A DNA stretch of 64,000 nt from Synanceia verrucosa (Eukaryota > Chordata > Actinopteri > Perciformes > Synanceiidae), in assembly GCA_029721515.1 (NCBI GenBank), contig CM056563.1, positions 14,774,454 through 14,838,453 of the forward strand, written 5' to 3'. Both the position numbers and the translations under genes were made by a program. This document shows positions 12,451 through 23,613 of the stretch, piece after piece. Position 1 is the stretch's first letter. Every line of letters begins with the position of its first letter. The notes below the pieces were generated by a model, which was not told the DNA's origin, searched no databases, and was given only the letters and a program-made list of their open reading frames with translations.

Positions 12451-15257
12451 TCTTTTTGAATCTCACACACAAATTCACTGACTTGGAAGAAGCATTCACA
12501 TTCAAGAATCCTCATCCATGACTGTCAGGTTGGAAGAATGCATGTGGTCCAGACTACAGTTTCCAAAAGGATACATCTGACTGATTTCAGAGACATTCTT
12601 CTTGACTGGTGGCACGGATTAGTTCCCTACTTGAAGACAGGAAGGAAATTGTCAATGTCCAGGCAGTTTAATTATTTTTGTTAACACTGCATGAGATGTA
12701 CCTTATCATGGAGAAACTGACAAAATGACCTTGTGTGTGCACAAGATGATTGTCACAAAACAAAAGGAAATTGTGTTTTATTTCGGGCAGCATTGCGGCA
12801 ACATTTCACAGATAGAGACAGTCACCTGCATACTGCAAGGCTGCATTACTGGGGATAAGTGCTGACTTACTAAATAAGTGTGTTAGACATTCCTGTGTGT
12901 GTGTGTGTCAATACTGTTTTTGAACATGGGGTGAATGTCGGAACATCACAAGTTGAAAGGGAGGATAAAACACACACACACTGTCACACACAAAGACTCT
13001 TGCTCCTCTATCAGGTTGTTTCCAGGTGGCAAAAGCAGCATGACGGTTTTTGGTATCATCCTGGGAGAGATGTGTAATCCACTCTATGTGTGTGTGTGTG
13101 TGTGTTGAGTTGGTTCAGTATGTTGTGTTTTCCTCTGTTTGTGTTGTGGTTGCTTCCATAGTGAGTGTGTCATGTAAAGTAATTATTCAGACAATAAAAT
13201 CTGCCTCTTTGTCTTCTGCATTCAGCAGAAGATGTTGATGAAAATGTGTGTGTATGCAAGCGCGCTTGTGTTGTGTGTCTTTGTTTTGCCCGTTTGGAGA
13301 TCTTTTCCATTTTGAGACTGAAACTCAAGCACTACTGATGAGCACCTTTAATATTAGTATTGATATGACAATACCACTGCCTTTTTTTTTGTAAAATATT
13401 GATTTTCAGTGAAGAAGGATCAATATTATATACAAACATTGCAGTCTCCATCCTCTGTGTTTTGCACAATCAATCCAGTGTCTTCTTCTTCCATTTACTG
13501 CTACCGCACCACAACATTATTGCCACTTTATTGTCATCAAAGAGATTAGCTGTCACGGTACATTTTATGCCTTCCCCTTCCCTGCTTAACCTACACGACG
13601 CCCACTCAATAACTTCTGCAAGAATATGGACTTGTGAGGACGAATGTATCACAGTGTGTGAGTGCTGTGTACTTGCAAGTGTTAACAGAGCCTCTTATGA
13701 CCAAAGTGAGTTTCACTGTAATTAAATGTATTACTCATGTTCGATTTTCCAAGCAAATGTTCTGACATGTCATAACAGGAAATGCACAGGTGTAAGTAAG
13801 AACATATATTACCTATATGTCATATAGATGGTTCCTGAACAGGAGATCGAATTTTATTTCATTATTTCTCACTGAGACTGTCATATTTAGCCAGGACCTA
13901 GGCTAATCTTTTCTAAAGTCAATGGTGTTGTCTAAAACTGAGCTCTGGTTTGATGCTTCCTCAAGCTATATAATGACTGTAAATAATCAAAGTGATGGTT
14001 TCAAACTGGAAGCAAATTAGTCAATTTATGATAGAAAAACTTGGATAGTCTTTGAGATTAAAGTGATGCTTTAAAATTAAAAAAAGTTGACAAAACTATA
14101 ATCTATAAATTCAGAGAAATACAGCCACTCTCTGAATTATGTTTTTGTTCAATTTGTTTTTCTTAAATGTCAGATTTTTTTTCTGAATATTTTCCTCTGT
14201 CCATGTAAAAAATTCCTTTACCAATAATTGTATTAAATTATTTTTAACTTATTTTTACTTATTTTTACTCTGCCAATGTTTAAACACAGGTATTAATGCA
14301 ATAATTCCATTACGTAACCTTGATTGCATCAGGTTAAAGATTTGGATTTGTTAAGGACTGAAGTTCTTAAATTGGAAAAAAAAAACCTTGGAAGTTAAAC
14401 TTCCAGTCTTTTGCAACACTGTCCCACTTAATGCCTCCAGTGAATGCAACACAAAGCTTAGCAAATCTGAATATGTGTGAGGAAGAAGTGTCTGATAATG
14501 CAGACTCTGTCTGCCATTGACCCAGTTGTTGAGGTGAGTATATAAAGATGGAGATGGATAGAGAAACAGGGAGACGGTGCAACAAACCTGAAATAGAAAG
14601 CTCTAGGTGAGACAGGAGGGGAGAGGGAAATGAGTTGTTTTGTCTCAAGCACAGATTGCTATTCAGACATTTTTTGTCGAGTTTTTTTTTTCTGCGGTGG
14701 AAAGAGAAGAGAGAGTGTGAATGGAAAAAAATGAAGAAAAACTGAGGTGGGAAGAAATGGGAAGGAAAAAAGAGGAAAGGACAGAAGGAGACAAGCAGCA
14801 GAGGGAGAGATAGGAGAATTCCTGCACAACTGTGTTTACTTGGGCCAACTGGGATGAACTGCCTACAGGCAACCTGACCCTGGTTATGAGACACTGGCAC
14901 ACACACATTTAACCCATGGCACGTGCAAATACTGTGTATTACACCCATATTGTCTGGCATCTTTTCTCCTGCCCTCTCTAAGTGCTTTCTGTCTCCTGCT
15001 CTTTCCCATCCATCTTTCCTTCCTCCATCCCCTGACTCTATATCAGTAGCATCTCTCCTCTCTTTCATCGTGTGGGGAAGGATGTAGCAGGGCATCAGGA
15101 GTCGATAACACTAACCTTTATCTCCTCCGTCCACAGTGTTCATAATGACAGCCTCTTCTCCCACCTCACCTCCTCACCCTCTCTCTTCTCTCCCTCTCCT
15201 GCCCCAGGCCTCCCTCTGCCTAAGTCCAATTAGCCTGTTGCAAATAAAGGAAGGATG

Positions 15258-15260
<3 letters not shown>

Positions 15261-15296
<36 letters not shown>
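15261..15296. repeat. (GT)18 microsatellite
   Basis: Uninterrupted GT run, followed after a short gap by another gtgtgtgt. Confidence 0.95.
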
Positions 15297-15298
<2 letters not shown>

Positions 15299-15470
15299 CT
15301 GTGTGTGTAACAAGCATGAAATAAGATTTGGCCATCCAGCTGATCAGCTCCAGTTGAGTCTTTCCCTCCTTCAAACAGGAAAAAAAGGACAGAAATGTGC
15401 AAAGGGAGAAATGGTTAGAAAGTGGAAATGATCATCAGTGTATCATAACTGTTTAAAGAAGAGAATAAGA

Positions 15471-15483
15471 GTGTGTATATATA

Positions 15484-15531
<48 letters not shown>
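15471..15531. repeat. (GT)n/(AT)n compound microsatellite
   Basis: gtgtgt, atatat and gtgtgt blocks, then about 36 bases of AT abutting the SINE fragment at 15532. Confidence 0.95.
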
Positions 15532-15534
<3 letters not shown>

Positions 15535-15693
15535 GGTTCTCTCCAGGTACTCCGGCTTCCTCCCACCATCCAAAAACATGCATGGGGATTAGCTTAATTG
15601 GTTAATTAAAATTACCCATAGGTGTGAATGTAAGTGTGAGTGGTTGTCTGTCTCTATGTGTCCTGTGATGAACTGGAGACTTGTCCAGGGTGT
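15532..15693 (+). mobile_element. V-SINE-type fragment (central part)
   Basis: Matches, in opposite orientation, the central region of the SINE at 42690-43061: gggttctctcc-ggtactccggcttcctccc, aaaacatgcatggggatta, ggttgtctgtctctatgtg and gatgaactggagacttgtcc. The 5' tRNA-like part is missing, cut at an (AT)n tract. The 3' end stops at the LINE junction at 15693/15694. The fusion extends the LINE reading frame into SINE sequence, which supplies its last dozen codons. Confidence 0.85.
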
Positions 15694-16445
15694 TTGAGGA
15701 TTCTGCGCAGTATCTTCGCTGTTCCTAGGACTGTGCTCTTCTGCACTGAGGCTTCAGATGTTGTTCCTAGAATCTGTTGGAGCCACTCTCCCAGTTTGGC
15801 GGTCACCGCCCCGAGTGCTCCTACTACCACAGGGACCACATTGGCCTTCACCTTCCACATCTGTTCCAGCTGTTCTTTCAACCCTTGGTACTTCTCAACC
15901 TTTTCATGTTCCTTCTTCTTGATGTTGGCATCAGCTGGTACCGCCACATCTATCACCACTGCCCTCTGCTGTTCTTTGTCCACCACCACTATGTCCGGTT
16001 GGTTAGCCAGGAGCTGTTTGTCAGTCTGGATGCTGAAGTCCCACAGGACCTTAGCCCTGTTGTTCAAAACCACCTTCCGTAGTATGTCCCATTGGGATTT
16101 GGGTACTTCTAGTCCATACTGGGTACAGATGTTCCTGTACACTATCTCAGCCACTTGGTTGTGCCATACGCTGATCCAGCTAGCATCTTACATCCCGCTA
16201 CTATGTGCTGGACTGTCTCAGGGGCCTCCTTACACAGCCTGTACCTTGGGTCTGGTCTACTCTTGTAGATCCTGGCCTCTATAGCCCTCGTGCTCAGGGT
16301 CTGTTCTTGTGCTGCCATGATCAGTGCCTCTGTGCTGTCTGTCAGTCCAGCATTTTCCAACCAGTGGTTGTCCCTCTATGTTGTCTGCTCCTCATCCTCC
16401 TCACTCTTCAGGTTTCTCCAGTTAACTTTCTCATTGAATAAGACC
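15694..16445 (-). pseudogene. non-LTR retrotransposon C-terminal fragment (zinc knuckle plus REL endonuclease type)
   Basis: Two overlapping minus-strand frames encode the C-terminus of a fish LINE polyprotein. The first (16142-16360) has LENAGLTDSTEALIMAAQEQ, then a knuckle reading YRLC-x8-H-x4-C. The usual first Cys of this C-x2-C-x8-H-x4-C knuckle is Tyr here. The second (15654-16154) has GLEVPKSQWD, then NQPDIVVVDK with a later VIDVAVP, a spacing that fits the PD-x(12-14)-D/E core of restriction-like endonucleases in R2/R4-type elements, then GALGAVTAKLGEWLQQI and LGTAKILRR. A frameshift near 16145-16155 separates the frames, and a stop lies upstream near 16380. The reverse transcriptase domain is absent. 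Clade is inferred from domain type only. Confidence 0.8.
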
Positions 16446-16811
16446 AAATTCAAGTTATTTTTCATAATAAATAAACACACTAAAAGTACAGTTTCCCAGT
16501 CTTGCATATATCCTGGATTGACACAGATTTTTGTTTGAGTGTTGAAGCAACATTGATGTTCTGATTCAAATCTTGAGACAGCTATTATATATGTTTATCT
16601 CATAGTAGAATACTGTACAGTGCAGTCGGTAAGGCTTGAGTAGGGTGGGTTAGCGAAAGGGAAAGCATAGAAGTGTAATAAAGTATGTAACATCTCCCAT
16701 TACTCTTCTGCAGTGCTTGCAACCTACATGTAGTCTGCGTGGCAGAGCTATGAGCATGCTCTCTGTTGGCCAAGTGTCAGAGAGGGAGTTTGTTGGATAG
16801 CCATTAGCCTT

Positions 16812-16857
<46 letters not shown>
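16812..16857. repeat. (AC)n microsatellite
   Basis: About 46 uninterrupted bases; a (GA)n tract follows at 16969-16991. Confidence 0.95.
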
Positions 16858-16859
<2 letters not shown>

Positions 16860-19622
16860 TACACAAACAGATACACACACTCACAGACTGCTGCAGGGTC
16901 ATCAGCCTCCTCTCAGCTGCAGTGGTTCAAGTGATAGAAAGAGAAATGGAGAGAAGGATGTTGGGAGAGAGAGAGAGAGAGAGAGAGAGAGGGGAGAGGA
17001 ATGGAAGGAAGTGATGTGCTCCACTGCATTCAATATGACTCGAATGCTAACCTGCATCTTTCTGGTCCAGCTCTGTTCAAGTGAGTGTAAAACTCTTATC
17101 ACGCGTCACCTCAAATCCATTTTGCTAAGACAATAACAAAAGACCAAATTTGTTTAACAATAAAGTAGACTTCCATGGCTCCACTTTGTCAGAGGATCAA
17201 ATATACAAGATAGTCAACAGAAATTCTTATCATTATTTTGTGAGCTCAAGCTGGAAGTCATGAGTTCTTGACTGGGAAGGTTTATTTTTTCACATAACTG
17301 CAACTCATATTTGGGATTGATCTTGACAGATAATGCACTCCTGCAGTCTCTGTAGGGTTCTTTGTTTTCCTTGGTTTTTCATCCCACAGTTAATTCACAA
17401 TGATGCTCATACCACAAATCCCATAGCTGTAGCATCTACTTTAGATCACCACAGGAGCCTTAACATCTCACAATAATTAGTTGCATTTAAATTGCTTTAA
17501 ATAGAGGAATTAGCGTACATACAAATAATATTTATTCTAGTCAAAGCGTAAATACAGTGTGTAAAGGAGCTTGACGACTAACTATTTTATAACACAACAC
17601 TGTTAGTCCCCATAGATCAGCAACCCATTAAACTCCCACACACATAATAACTGAGTACATATAAACCCATCATGCCTGCACTAAGCACTCACACAAAACA
17701 CAGATTGATCCCTCCAAGCAAAGATCTTCATCAGCCCCTTGGTCATCAATATGATCAATGAAATTAGTTTTTCTCACAATTGCTAATACCTAACAGACCT
17801 GGCAGCAGCGACTGTATGTTCCAGTGTGTATATTTGGCTCAAAAACTGGTGTTTGGTGCAATTATCTGGCATATGGAACTGTCATTTTTCCTTCAGCTTT
17901 TGTCTATATTTTAGTCGATAAGGCCGTCATTGGTTCATTTTTTTCTGTTATTGCTGGTAGTTAGTCACTTGCTGCCTCTGCTGTGTCTGTGTCCAATCTT
18001 GTGCAGTTTGAGGTGGTGTTTGACATTTTTCTAGTCTTTTTCATGTGGTTATGTATTGGTGTAACACTGATTGTGTGCTCAGGTGTATTGCGCAGTATTT
18101 TTGATCGTGACTTCAACCCATGAAAGATCCCACCTAATTAGTATCAGCTATTCCAAAGGAAAAGAGCCTCTCCTGCCTTCGTACTGTGTCTGCTGACCTC
18201 CCTCGGAAAGTCAACCGTTCAGTCATGAGATGCCAATAAACAAGCGAGAAACAAATGTTGACAGCACAGAACTGGTAACATCTGCTACAGTCAGCGAGCA
18301 ATCCCTTTTCCACCTCCATGATGTTTACGTTGTCTTTCCAGAAGATGGCAGGAAAGGCGAAGAGGGTGAAGGGAGGGGGAAATGAAGAAGGGGAGGAAGA
18401 GGAGGAGGAGGAACTCATTAGTGAAAGATTTTAAGTGGAATGATGAGAAGAAGCTGGAGGGAAGGACAGGATGAGATAAGACAGGATTTAGTGGGAGAGA
18501 GACAGAAAGAGAAGGGATGGAGGACAGAGAAGTGTCACATTTAACAGTCTTCACTGGGGACAGATAGGAATACCATCCAAACCTTAATCCAGGTTTATAT
18601 TCAGCAGTGAGACTCAAAACTGTCTGTCAAATAACTGTAAAGTATGACTTACTGTAGCGGCTCAGATTATGTTATGTTTCGATAATTTGTGTTTTTATAG
18701 ATATTCCTTCTTAAATGAAGTTTTGTGAGGACTTTTTCCTCACAAGGAATGCAAGCAAACACGTTTTGTAGTAGTAATCAGAATATGGGGACACGTCTAC
18801 TTTACCATTAAAAAAACAACATTTATAATTTACAAAAAATGCATGGGAATAAACAAAATATTTTCTTTTATCTTGCTTAACTCTTGAAATAGCCCTCAGT
18901 GGTTTAAGACAGTGAATATAATACAGAATCAAATAATTTCTTAGAATTCTACTCATTATCTCTGTTTTTAATGGTATAGTTTTAAGGAGAATGTATTTCC
19001 ACTGTCCTACATATCCTCTTAATTTTCTTCCAGACATTAGGTTGCAAATTGGCAGTTATCACCCATTTTACAGCATTCATACCTGACAGTTTAAAGCAGT
19101 TAAAACATGACTGTTATTGCTCGGGTTGATTATATTTTCTTTAAAGCAACATTGTAGTATTCAACAACCCTAAGTCTTTTAATGAGCTCCCATAGCAGCT
19201 TTGTGAGGAGAGTTCACCCGAGCTTATTTAAGGAGGGAATAGTCAGCCATTTTTTTATCTTCCCAGCCACTTGACTTTCCAGAAAAGTTTTGAATGTTGT
19301 GCTCCGGGTGCAAATGAAGTCGAGGAAGTCGCTGAGTCCAAAGATGTCCTGGGCCTGTGTGCCTGCTTTTAAGATAAATCTCCCTCTCTCTCTCTCTTTG
19401 ACACACTCACACACACACACACACACCTGGGTCCCTGGTGAGTCTGCTTCTCAAAGACTTCCTGAAATACCCTGTGATTGTGGTCCCACTGGGCTTTGCA
19501 AGCAGAGTGATGTGATTTCCTCAGCTTCCTCTTGTGACTCTCCGACACGCACTCACACACGCGAGCAAACACACGGATGGACAAATAGGATAGAAGAAGC
19601 GTCATCATCCCTCTTGCAGTCG

Positions 19623-19625
<3 letters not shown>

Positions 19626-19676
<51 letters not shown>
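19626..19676. repeat. (TG)25 microsatellite
   Basis: About 51 uninterrupted bases; shorter (CA)n tracts lie at 19406-19427 and 20081-20105. Confidence 0.95.
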
Positions 19677-19677
<1 letters not shown>

Positions 19678-20320
19678 CGCACGCTGTGTCCTGAGTCTCA
19701 GAGCTGCAGGCTCTCTCAGTACTGTTGGAATCAATCTCTATGTAATTATGTTTGCAGCATGTTAACTGTGTGCTTTCCCGTGTTAGTGTAAACACATATA
19801 TCTCCATCACTATTTGTCCCATCTGCTTGCTGCTTCCATACTGTACTGACAGAGTGATATGCATGTAAATTCATTTCCAGTCTAACCTTTATAAAGACTC
19901 TCCTTATCCGTCAGCCATAAGCGGAGCATTTGACTTCAGCGTTCCATCTGAAAAACTCCCACGTCCTCAGAAAACATCATCAAGCCTGTGATGTACAGCA
20001 GTCGTATCACTGCTGCTGTACGCCTGAGGGGCTTGTTTGTCAAATGCAGATGTAACTGTCATCAAAATCCTACTTTCTTACACACACACACACACACACA
20101 CACACTACCCTGCTATTGCTGCTACAGCTGCTGCTGTGTGTGGCGGATTTATGGAGGGCGGTGAGCTTTAGTGCAGTGATGACTACTCTGTGGGTATACT
20201 ACCGTGTTACCTCTCTCTTCGTGTGATTGAAAGGTTTGCACCTATTATTATGACAACTCATAGTTTTTTTTTTATACCTGTAGTCTTTACAGCACAGGGG
20301 CTGGTTGGTTCATGATAGTC

Positions 20321-21115
20321 TTAAAGGAGAAGTTCTGTTTTTTACAAATTGGACCTTATTTCTGTGATAAAATTCTGTCATTTACTCACCTGTATCATTT
20401 CAGAGTCATTTGGAGTATTTCCGACGATATTGGATTTGATGTTATCCATTTAACAGGAGTGAATGGGGCACAGAAATGCAGCCAGTAAATGACACAAACT
20501 TGACCATTTCTCAAATAACAGACATTTAATAAGATGGGCTACACTATTACTATTCTCATTTGAGTCAGGAGTTGTCCGTAACTTTAGAAAATTCCATCTG
20601 TAAACAGACTCTACTTCCTTTTTTTATAGTTCACTAAGGACCCCTAGTGCCTACCTTTGTGGCCTTCACAGTGCCTGAAATAAAATACTATTTTTGATTT
20701 AGCTTAAGCAGATACAGGCTTCAAGAACTGCATTCAGAGAGCCTCTCACTGATCTGCATCTACTCTGAAGTCCCCAACAAGTGGAAGATTACAGTTATAT
20801 GTTGAGGAGGTGTTTGTTCAGTCTCTTCTTGAAGGCATGGACATTGTTTGGTGTGATGTCTCCAACTACAACAGGGGAGAGGCAGTTCCAGGTAGTTATA
20901 CCCGAGTGAAGGAAACTCCTGTCAAGGCATTTAGTGTTGGATTTGAGACCCTCTGGACAGTCTGGAGTGTGCATCTTGAATAGTAGAAAATACTTATTTG
21001 TGATGTTGTCACATATGGATACATGCTTTGTTCTAGTTCAGGCACTGTGAAGTAAATGCCGTATTTTATCCCAGAAATAAGGTCCAATTTGTAAAAAATG
21101 GCACTTCCCCTTTAA
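20321..21115. mobile_element. non-autonomous TIR element with TTAA ends (no. 1 of cluster)
   Basis: The left end 20321-20364 and the reverse complement of 21072-21115 match at about 40 of 44 positions; both contain tttacaaattggaccttatttctg. Each end contains TTAA (20321-20324, 21112-21115), followed inward by AGG. TTAA target duplications are typical of piggyBac and Kolobok transposons. The AGG ends suit Kolobok better, but this is inference. No transposase is present; a LINE fragment lies inside. Confidence 0.8.
20795..21036 (-). pseudogene. LINE reverse transcriptase C-terminal fragment
   Basis: An open minus-strand frame reads KHVSICDNITNKYFLLFKMH, then RSFLHSGITTWNCLSPVVVG and VHAFKKRLNKHLLNI, with a stop at 20795-20797. 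This is the conserved tail of a CR1/L2-like reverse transcriptase ORF. It sits inside a TIR-bounded element (20321-21115) and is bracketed by a 16-bp perfect inverted repeat at 20664-20679 and 21037-21052. It is either a nested LINE insertion or a captured fragment. Confidence 0.7.
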
Positions 21116-22025
21116 AGCTATAGTCTGTCATTATGTTCAGAAGCACTTTTTGTTCTACTGGGTGAACTGGTCCTTCCATCCTGAGAGCAGTCAATACATC
21201 ATGTGTTCAGAAAAAGGAATGTAAAGAATCAGACCTCTGTGGCAGCTACAGGACTGTTAAAAACTCTGACCAATCAACTGACACTCGGTGCAAGTGGAAG
21301 AACCGATCATATGCCATCATGTCTCGTCCTCCCTCCTCCCTACAGTTGCTGGAAATATCCAGCACACTCCTTTGCAGAAATACAGTTAGCATGAGAATCT
21401 GTTCTGTAGGGAACAATGGCAGAGAAAATGCAGCCAAAAATACCACTTCCAGCATTACTTCTGATAGCTCACCCTGCTAAACAGGAAAAGAGAAGAAAGA
21501 GGGAGGCAGAAAAGACTGTAACAAAACTCTGGATAAAGATAAGAGGACAAACCAAAGTGAACATCGGTGGAGACACTGAGACATCTGAAGGGACTGAAAA
21601 GTGATGCAGAAGTTGCTTTTGTTCTGTTGGACAGGTCATTATTATTATTTTTTTTTTTTTAGCTTTGAGAGGAGTCATTATTTTCACGAAATATGTAATT
21701 TTTTACTTAGCTACTTTTGTAACACGTATTAGCCTGATGCTAACTTTAGCTTCTCTGTGCTTGTAAACTGGTCGTCAGTGTCACTTGTATTGAAGAGGTT
21801 ATAGGATATGATATTTTGAACATATTGCACAGTCGTAGTTGTCACTGTCCCTATTATAAAGGTGATAAAATGACGTTGATATATTGGCTTTGAGCGGGAA
21901 GTTTTTCAACTGCGGTGATGTAGCGTAACGGCTCTCTTCTCCCTGCTGAATACTAAGCTATAGCTAAGAGGAGGTGCAACTTTAAAATCTTGCTAACTCT
22001 CAAACATAATGGATTATAGCTTTAA
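21112..22025. mobile_element. non-autonomous TIR element with TTAA ends (no. 2 of cluster)
   Basis: The left end ttaaagctatagtctgtcattatgtt and the right end aacataatggattatagctttaa are inverted repeats with a small indel. The TTAA at 21112-21115 is shared with the neighbouring element, and another TTAA ends it at 22022-22025. The interior has no supported gene. Confidence 0.7.
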
Positions 22026-22352
22026 AAGGACAAATCACAACAAATCATAAAAATACATATTCATTCTCATACCTGTGTCACAACCAGGTTAGTCATGATA
22101 ATCCACAGACCCTGTTGTCAGCGGTTTCTTGTAGGAACTACTTTCTTTCTACCAAGCTACACACACCCAGCTCAAGAGGCCCGTGCAAGATGGAAACATT
22201 AGTCCAATTTGACTGACCAGTAACATAACACAAGCCTCTTTTTTATGAGTAGGTGCACTCTTCCTTCTGTGCGATGATGTGGTTGGTGAGCAGGAAGAAA
22301 ATAATTCCTACATCAATGCTCACAACAAGCTGTGTGGATTGTCTTGAGAACT
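22022..22352. mobile_element. fold-back repeat abutting the TTAA cluster (no. 3)
   Basis: Starts at the TTAA shared with the previous element. Bases 22091-22150 and 22295-22352 are inverted copies: ataatccacagaccctgttg is matched by the complement of caacaagctgtgtggattgt. The outer left 70 bp has no partner on the right, so the right end looks lost. Confidence 0.6.
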
Positions 22353-22468
22353 TAGGAATTGAGGCTACAGACAGGACTGCTACTTTTCCATTAATTTAGT
22401 ATCAACCAACTCTGCAATGGAGAGAAAGACAAGTTAGGAGGGCTGGTGGCTGCAGGACAGAGAAAGCA

Positions 22469-22469
<1 letters not shown>

Positions 22470-22505
<36 letters not shown>

Positions 22506-22602
22506 GTCCAGCCAGGGTGATTCTCAGTATCCCTCCATAATTATGTTGAGCTGTTGCCCAAACACTTATTGATTGCCACTGAGCCTCTAGTGAACCTGAC
22601 AT

Positions 22603-22636
<34 letters not shown>
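22470..22636. repeat. pair of (CA)n microsatellites
   Basis: CA runs at 22471-22502 and 22603-22635, separated by 100 bp of unique sequence. Confidence 0.9.
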
Positions 22637-22639
<3 letters not shown>

Positions 22640-23578
22640 CCATACACACAGTCCTGTGTGCAGACTTCACTGCAGTGGAGGGTGGTTGGAAGGACTGGCG
22701 TATTGTGTGAGGTTGTGATGATGGGGAAAGAGTGAAAGAAAGAAGGAAAGGGGAAGGCAAAAAGAGGAGAGGAGAGAGATATTGATGAGGTTGTGGGAGA
22801 GGAGAAATTCAAGAGGTGTTTAGAGTTTAGAGGCATTAACTGAAGACACAGAGATTCATGTGACATTTACTTAGAAATGGGTGATTAATGATCTTACAAG
22901 GAATTTTCTCTCAATTGGGGTAAAAGAAATTAGCAGCTCATATTGTGTTTCGAGATATATGAGCACCAATAAAACACCAATGATCTTGTACTGTTTTTTC
23001 AGACAGCAGTGGCATATTTATAGCTGGTTTTAACTAAATCATAAAGTAGGAGGGGAGATAATGCTGTAATTGTACGATAAAAGCAACTCTGCACATTAAA
23101 CCATGGTCATTCCATAGCCAAGCTCCTGAAGTAAATAAATAGCATTTGGCAATGTGTGTAAAGTACAATGTTTTTTGTGCAGTTGCCTAGAAAGGGGTTC
23201 ATTGTTCTGCTGTATTCACCTTATTGTTTTAATGTTATTAAAAGTTCAACACTGGGTCACTTGAACAGATTACAGTGAGAAAAACAGAGGGAGAGGCAAC
23301 GAGGAGGTGAATCGAGGGGTAACACACTGGAGATATTGGAGAGACATTAAGATATTTGTGGCAGCAGTATGGGTCCTTTACTCCCACCCATCCTCTGTCT
23401 CTAACACAAACATACTGAAACACACAGAGTTTCATAATGGTGTCAGTCTGGCTGCTCCACACACAAACCCAGATAGATAGACAGAGAGAGAGAAACATAG
23501 AAGTTACTCTTGTATGTCTTTTACTGAACAGAAAAATAAAGATGCATGATTCTTTTAACAAGTCTGGACTATCTTATT

Positions 23579-23582
23579 AGTG

Positions 23583-23613
<31 letters not shown>
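23579..23613. repeat. (TG)n microsatellite
   Basis: TG run with one gc interruption. Confidence 0.9.

Noticed and set aside
14367..15095. 242-codon minus-strand open frame, one of the longest in the window
   Set aside because: Composition is driven by a purine-rich tract (poly Ser/Phe/Leu), there is no recognisable domain and no splice context. Judged a chance frame.
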